This document shows, one piece after another, positions 60,501 to 64,000 of a stretch of 64,000 nucleotides of DNA (position 1 is its first letter; each line of letters begins with the position of its first letter). Both the position numbers and the translations under genes were made by a program. The notes under the pieces are model-generated. The model was not told the DNA's origin and made no database searches. It saw nothing but the letters and a program-made list of their open reading frames with translations. Source of the DNA: Bugula neritina (lineage: Eukaryota; Bryozoa; Gymnolaemata; Cheilostomatida; Bugulidae); assembly GCA_964035545.1 (NCBI GenBank), contig OZ037768.1, forward strand, positions 21,587,819 to 21,651,818, written 5' to 3'.

Positions 60501-62971
60501 CAACAAAACCCACAAAATATATGATTTCATTTTTGCAAAGCAATATAAGCTACTACTAACAATAATATATTCAACTATATAAAATAGTATATATTTTGCT
60601 CAGCCACATAATTAGGTTTAATATAGAGTTTTAACTGATGCATAATGCTCTTAGTGTCTAACTATCATTAATTGTTGACTTTACTTTGCTTTTTATTATA
60701 GGTTAACTTTTTTTAATGCAAAATAATTTTTTATAATATATATTTCAGGCCAAGTATAATGATATGACTAACTCTTATGAGTCACAAATGAAGAAACTTC
60801 AAGATGAAAAAGAAAAAGAAAAAGCTAAAAATCTTAACTTATTTCAGGTAGGTATAGAGTAGGTATGTTATAGTAGAAACAGCTATGGTGTAGTGGTAAG
60901 AGCATTGGTTTATAGTAAACATAAAGTCAGTGGTTTGATTCCCAGTATAAAAAACTGTTGGTGATGTTAGGAAGAAAGAAAAAGGAGATTAAAAGAGGAA
61001 GAACAAAAGAAAAGAGAAAAGGAGAAAAAAGAAATGTTAGAGGTTGTAATTTATTTTTATATTTGACTTTAGCTGGCTGATGTTGATTTACAAAACTCAC
61101 AAAATATATGATTTTATTTTTGCAAAGCAATATAAGCTACTACTAACAATAATATATTCAACTATATGAAATAGTATATATTTTATTCAGCCACATAATT
61201 AGGTTTAATATAGAGTTTTAACTGATGCGTAACGCTCTTAGTGTCTAACTATTGTCAAGTGTTAACTTTACTTTGCTTTTTATTATAGGAATTGACTTTT
61301 TTAATGCAAAATAATTTTTTATAATATTTATTTCAGATCAAGTGTGATGATCTGACTAGAGAAATAAAGACGATTAAAGAAGATGAAAAAGCTAAAGAAA
61401 TTGACTTGTTTCAGGTAGGTATAGAGCTGTAGGTATGTTGTAGTAGAAACAGCTATGGTCTAGTGGTAAGAGCATTGGTTTATAGTAAACTCAAGGTAAA
61501 TGGTTTGATTCCCAGTATAAAGACTGTTGGTGAAGTTAGGAAAAGCATCCAATCATTATTCTTGCTTTTAATGAAAAATATCTTTAGCTAAATTACAAAA
61601 ACCCCTTTCCATTATGGGTTTTTACAGGGATGATGGGCATAATTCTATGTGAGCTCATATAGTAGATATACAGCGTTAATAGCTAGATCACCAATATATA
61701 GTAAGTATGTAGCATGTATTTTGTGTTTAATTTTTAAATGTGTAATTTTTATAAAGTAGGTATATAGCTTTTATAGAGTATAGTGTATATAGCATCAGCA
61801 TTAATTAGGCAAAATAACAGAACAAAATTGTTTGATATAATAGTTTCACATAGAATTTATAAACTCTTAGCCAAAAATCTTTAATAAACCAACTGTAAGG
61901 AATTACATGAAGAGTTAACGTGGCCTTTGTTACAGATTGTTGAAGCTCTATTTTTAGCATTTTGAAGATGATATTTGTTGTTTTGTTAGATAGTTCAGTT
62001 TTCTATGCAGTAATCAGCTGCCTAATAATATAGATAAGGCCTAACCACCACCTTTGTTGAAGTCAGCTTTTAGGGTTTTGACAGGAACCGGTTCATCTTC
62101 CTTTGTGAGGTCATTACATGTGTCCCCATAATTAGCTGACCCTATTTGTTGCTAAGTTTAGATTTAATTACCTTTTATGTGATTGCCCTGATATTTAAGA
62201 TAGGATAGAAACCCTAGAAAAAGCAGTCACTCATGTAGCCTAAGCTGTGCTACCTATTGCGTTTTCAAGTCAAGTGACAAAGTCAATAAAAAGTTAGATT
62301 CTTGAAAATAGCAAGCTTGTCAGGAAAATAGAGGTTTTGTCATTTATTACTGATTACTATTCTTTACAATTTTTAACACAATGCTTTCTGTGTTTTATGA
62401 GAATTTTTATTGCTTTTATCTCTTAATATTATAATATTTTGATGTCTGCTATAATAGTTTAACAATTGCTATTTGTATCATATAAGTTTTACCATATTAG
62501 TATGCATGAATTATTTCGGGTGTAGTTTTTTTCGATTTAGAAGAATTAAGAAAAGTGAGAGATTTATTGAACCATCTTCTGAGTCTGTACTAAAACAGTT
62601 TGTTGATGAAACCTTGCTCAACACCAACACCTAAAATTTCTTGACTAAAAACATTTTAAAACTTTAATAGGTTCTCAGCACCTTGTGCAGTTCAAGGCTA
62701 TTACTTTTTGCTATATTTATAGTAACTAGTTATTACAAATGGTCAGCAAACTGTCTTTAAAAATTAAAACTGTGATTATAATGAAAGCAGTTTGTGCTGT
62801 TACACTATCATTAAAACTCTGAGCAGAATGGCAATATATTTCACCAGAATCTTATGGTATTAAAATAAATTACTATATTTATTTTAGATATTCACCTTTT
62901 TAAAGGAAAAATATGATAAAAGTCAAAAAGATAACAATGAAAAAGCAAAAGATGAAAGAAGAATAATAGAG
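53330..62971 (+). CDS. Cys-cluster plus coiled-coil protein, copy 2 (partial, 11 exons visible)
   Basis: Exons: 53330-53467, 53877-53975, 54384-54494, 55583-55720, 59249-59353, 59748-59849, 60288-60455, 60749-60847, 60971-61042 (putative), 61337-61414, 62888-62971. All are phase 0, 398 codons so far, and the gene runs off the window. Exons 1-6 align one-to-one with copy 1: CKKEECSFYFDVYLFKILIQ then CKCPYCG; WLEKKRWEIAQLRAIIHINE; SREEQLAELKDQLSKIS. From exon 7 it diverges into a Lys/Glu-rich coiled coil (RLKLEEEREKQKEEKEMLE). The start is the ATG at 53330; an earlier ATG at 53308 soon hits a stop. Exons 9-10 are a tandem duplicate of the end of exon 7 and of exon 8. Confidence 0.78.
53540..53800. 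repeat. Degenerate ATTGCATT-type array in intron 1 of copy 2
   Basis: Many imperfect copies of ttgcattgtattacattg fill the intron between exons 1 and 2. Confidence 0.8.
54264..54345 (+). repeat. tRNA-like repeat (family B), best-preserved copy
   Basis: ggccccagcagtgtaatg, gttagcacacttgcttgc, aagccggaggtcttgg and gttcgaatcccagtgggg. The acceptor stem (gccccA with tgggg-t) and the T arm can pair, and both internal promoter boxes look intact. The anticodon arm does not form a normal five-pair stem, so I do not call a functional tRNA. Confidence 0.6.
55075..55192. repeat. CACACTCACTGCA microsatellite in intron 3 of copy 2
   Basis: About eight repeats of cacacactcactgca in an otherwise AT-rich intron. 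Confidence 0.9.
56166..58317. mobile_element. 2.15 kb fold-back element with (AT)n core
   Basis: The ends carry a 16-bp inverted repeat (aagttgcgtttatacc at 56166; its complement ends at 58317) and may be flanked by tta on both sides. Inside, arms of roughly 440 bp (about 56270-56712 and 57540-57970) are imperfect reverse complements of each other (gtggtatattaagagtgt against acactcttaatataccac). No coding frame is seen. The tta flank and short inverted repeat would fit a PIF/Harbinger-type MITE (inference). It sits in intron 4 of copy 2. Confidence 0.75.
56709..57541. repeat. (AT)n / ATATAATAT satellite core
   Basis: More than 800 bases of almost pure A and T, with pure (at)n at both ends and tataatatattat-type variants between them. 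It forms the loop of the fold-back element. Confidence 0.95.
58380..58800 (+). promoter_or_regulatory. Promoter-like segment, possibly solo LTR remnant
   Basis: A GC-richer island in an AT-rich intron: repeated ttgggcatcc and gatgcccaa words (partly inverted), then TATATAA at 58624-58630 followed by aggcgagctgtccagggt and, about 80 nt on, an attaaa. TATA plus a short transcribed-like stretch resembles a retroelement LTR, but I found no convincing TG...CA ends with a target duplication and no second copy. Confidence 0.3.
59330..59519 (+). repeat. 30-bp array carrying a splice-donor ladder (copy 2, exon 5)
   Basis: Six full units and a partial seventh of attgaggcagctatgaa plus cttgcaggtaaat, starting in the end of exon 5. 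Same unit and phase as in copy 1, but with its own variants (gaggcagc, ataaacttg). The frame stays open beyond the array to 59605. Confidence 0.93.
60029..60261 (+). mobile_element. Full-length tRNA-derived SINE with 18-bp target duplication
   Basis: Begins aggaagcagccgtggtct (A-box), has gggttcgacatggattcg in the B-box region, then ggccattggtgatgatag, gagcatccagtcataact, tttccatcaggggtttct and a tail ggcgactataaacttgtg. It is flanked by attgcaatttgcaatatt (60011-60028) and attgcactttgcaatatt (60262-60279), one mismatch in 18. The right duplicate ends 8 nt before exon 7 of copy 2. Confidence 0.92.
60384..61560 (+). repeat. 587-bp tandem duplication of an exon pair
   Basis: 60384-60970 (end of exon 7, intron, exon 8, start of a SINE) is repeated at 60971 to about 61560. 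The two copies share long near-identical intron stretches (atttgactttagctggct; aacagctatggt). The duplication boundary joins the SINE interior (tggtgatgttag) to the exon 7 sequence. Confidence 0.85.
60886..60970 (+). mobile_element. SINE (family A) truncated by the tandem duplication
   Basis: aacagctatggtgtagtg, gtaagagcattgg and ggtttgattcccagtat, then ttggtgatgttag, where it stops abruptly and the duplicated exon 7 sequence begins. Confidence 0.8.
61452..61655 (+). mobile_element. Diverged tRNA-derived SINE (family A)
   Basis: aacagctatggtctagtg, gtttgattcccagtataa, tggtgaagttaggaaaag, catccaatcattattctt and cccctttccattatgggt. It is the longer partner of the copy at 60886. Confidence 0.82.
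61656..62887. other. Long intron of copy 2
   Basis: No exon or recognisable element is seen between the SINE and the exon at 62888. Confidence 0.5.
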
Positions 62972-64000
62972 GTAACCAATAAAGAATTTTATAAAAAAAC
63001 ATACAAGATATAATTATACAACATGGCAGATGTTTATAGCCAAAAGAGCATTAGGCTAAATGGTGTAGAAAATGTTAGCATTGCAAGTGAAGAGAAAACA
63101 AAACAAAACAAATTGAGATAAACAAAATGATGCAGAACATTCAAACTAATATGTTTCTTGCATGTATAAAAATAAAGGCTGCTGAGTGGCCAATTTGTCT
63201 TTACAGCCAATATATTATGGTAATTTCCAAATTACTTAAAACTATTAAAAATGGAGTTTTTTCTGAGATCCATTTCAATGGTAAATTTTGAACTGAGAAT
63301 TTAATAACCAACTTTTTTGAACCTTTAAGCTTAAGTTTCTAGCTTAAGATGCTTTGATTCAGTGGCTATTACCGGTGGGGGAGAGGGGGTAGATATTACA
63401 AATTACAACTTACATGATTGCTTTTTTTGGCACTACTAACTAGACTTTGAGCTTAAAATTTGAGGTCTTTTGATAATGTGCCCTAATATTTTTCATAGTT
63501 TTCAATCATGAACATAAAGATCTGAGGCTATTTTAGGACTTGAAAGTGTTTGTTTAGAGATACTAAGTTTAATTGAACTTGTAATTTTGAAGTTTACAAT
63601 AGCCTGATCAGAACCATTGAGTTAATTTATAAAATGACATATTTGTAACTTGAAGTTTTGGCATTTGAAGTTTAAGAAAAACATAATTAATTATATAAAA
63701 AAATTTTGCTGCGCATTGCAGTAATTTGGTGAGTTTGGAACAATTGAATGGAGAACATAACTCCTTGTCTGTATTAGAAAGAAGAGAGTGTCTTAAAATG
63801 TGTAGGAATAGCTCTATTGTAGAGAGTAGTATATCAGAGTGATTTTTATTTGGCAAGCTCTAACTGTAGACTGGCTCTACACTGTCAGTTTGCCTCCTTA
63901 TATATCCTGGAAACATTCCTTCCAGAATTTTCTACCAATCTTCGGCCGAAAATCAGTCATGTCAGACGTGTCGGAGTCTCCGACCCGAATGTCTGACACT
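62972..64000. other. Intron or downstream DNA of copy 2 to the window end
   Basis: The donor gtaacc after 62971 implies at least one more exon beyond this region, because no stop codon has been reached. I could not identify it before 64000. The final 45 bases contain inverted words (tcggagtctccga; tcagac and gtctga) forming a hairpin. Confidence 0.5.
63958..63998. repeat. Hairpin-forming inverted repeat at the window end
   Basis: gtcagac at the left and gtctgac at the right, with a tcggagtctccga palindrome between them. It could be the terminus of a mobile element that lies mostly beyond the window. Confidence 0.4.

Overview
This window is nuclear DNA of an intron-rich, AT-rich animal. The genes have many short exons with GT-AG (rarely GC-AG) introns, the non-coding DNA is full of tRNA-derived SINEs, minisatellites and inverted-repeat elements, and there is a 200-base assembly gap. 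The best recognised gene is a CCDC162-type protein that humans retain only as a pseudogene. The repeat style suggests an invertebrate, perhaps a lophotrochozoan, but this is a guess and no species is claimed.

Layout. (1) 1-1778: upstream intergenic DNA. (2) 1779-30857, plus strand: a 46-exon gene whose spliced frame I followed exon by exon. It encodes about 2,300 residues of a coiled-coil domain-containing 162 (CCDC162/DUF4549-like) protein; one exon is partly lost in the gap at 21301-21500. (3) 31464-36358, minus strand, tail-to-tail with gene 1: an 11-exon, 712-residue gene I do not recognise. All ten introns are phase 2, and several exons encode versions of one roughly 40-residue unit. (4) 36359-42800: intergenic DNA with rearranged pieces of that gene (a first-exon copy that lost its ATG, and a broken inverted last-exon copy). 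(5) 42801-52080, plus strand: a complete 10-exon, 435-residue gene (N-terminal Cys cluster plus coiled coil) with a 3.2 kb inverted-repeat transposon in its third intron. (6) 53330 to the window end, plus strand: its diverged tandem paralogue, 11 exons visible and running off the window, carrying a 2.2 kb fold-back element with an (AT)n core and a recent exon-pair duplication.

The strongest unusual signal is a repeated association between minisatellites and exon ends. In both paralogues a 30-bp unit spanning the exon-5 splice donor has been amplified about sixfold. This creates a ladder of identical in-frame donors, each adding ten residues. Similar donor-proximal arrays lie behind many exons of the CCDC162-like gene, and a 21-bp array sits in an open, in-phase extension of its exon 19. 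SINEs also touch splice sites: one inserted 8 nt upstream of exon 7 of the second paralogue with an 18-bp target duplication, and another may supply the acceptor of a duplicated exon. How these proteins work together is not visible from sequence. All three gene types are predicted to be largely coiled-coil or disordered and no enzyme motif was seen in them.
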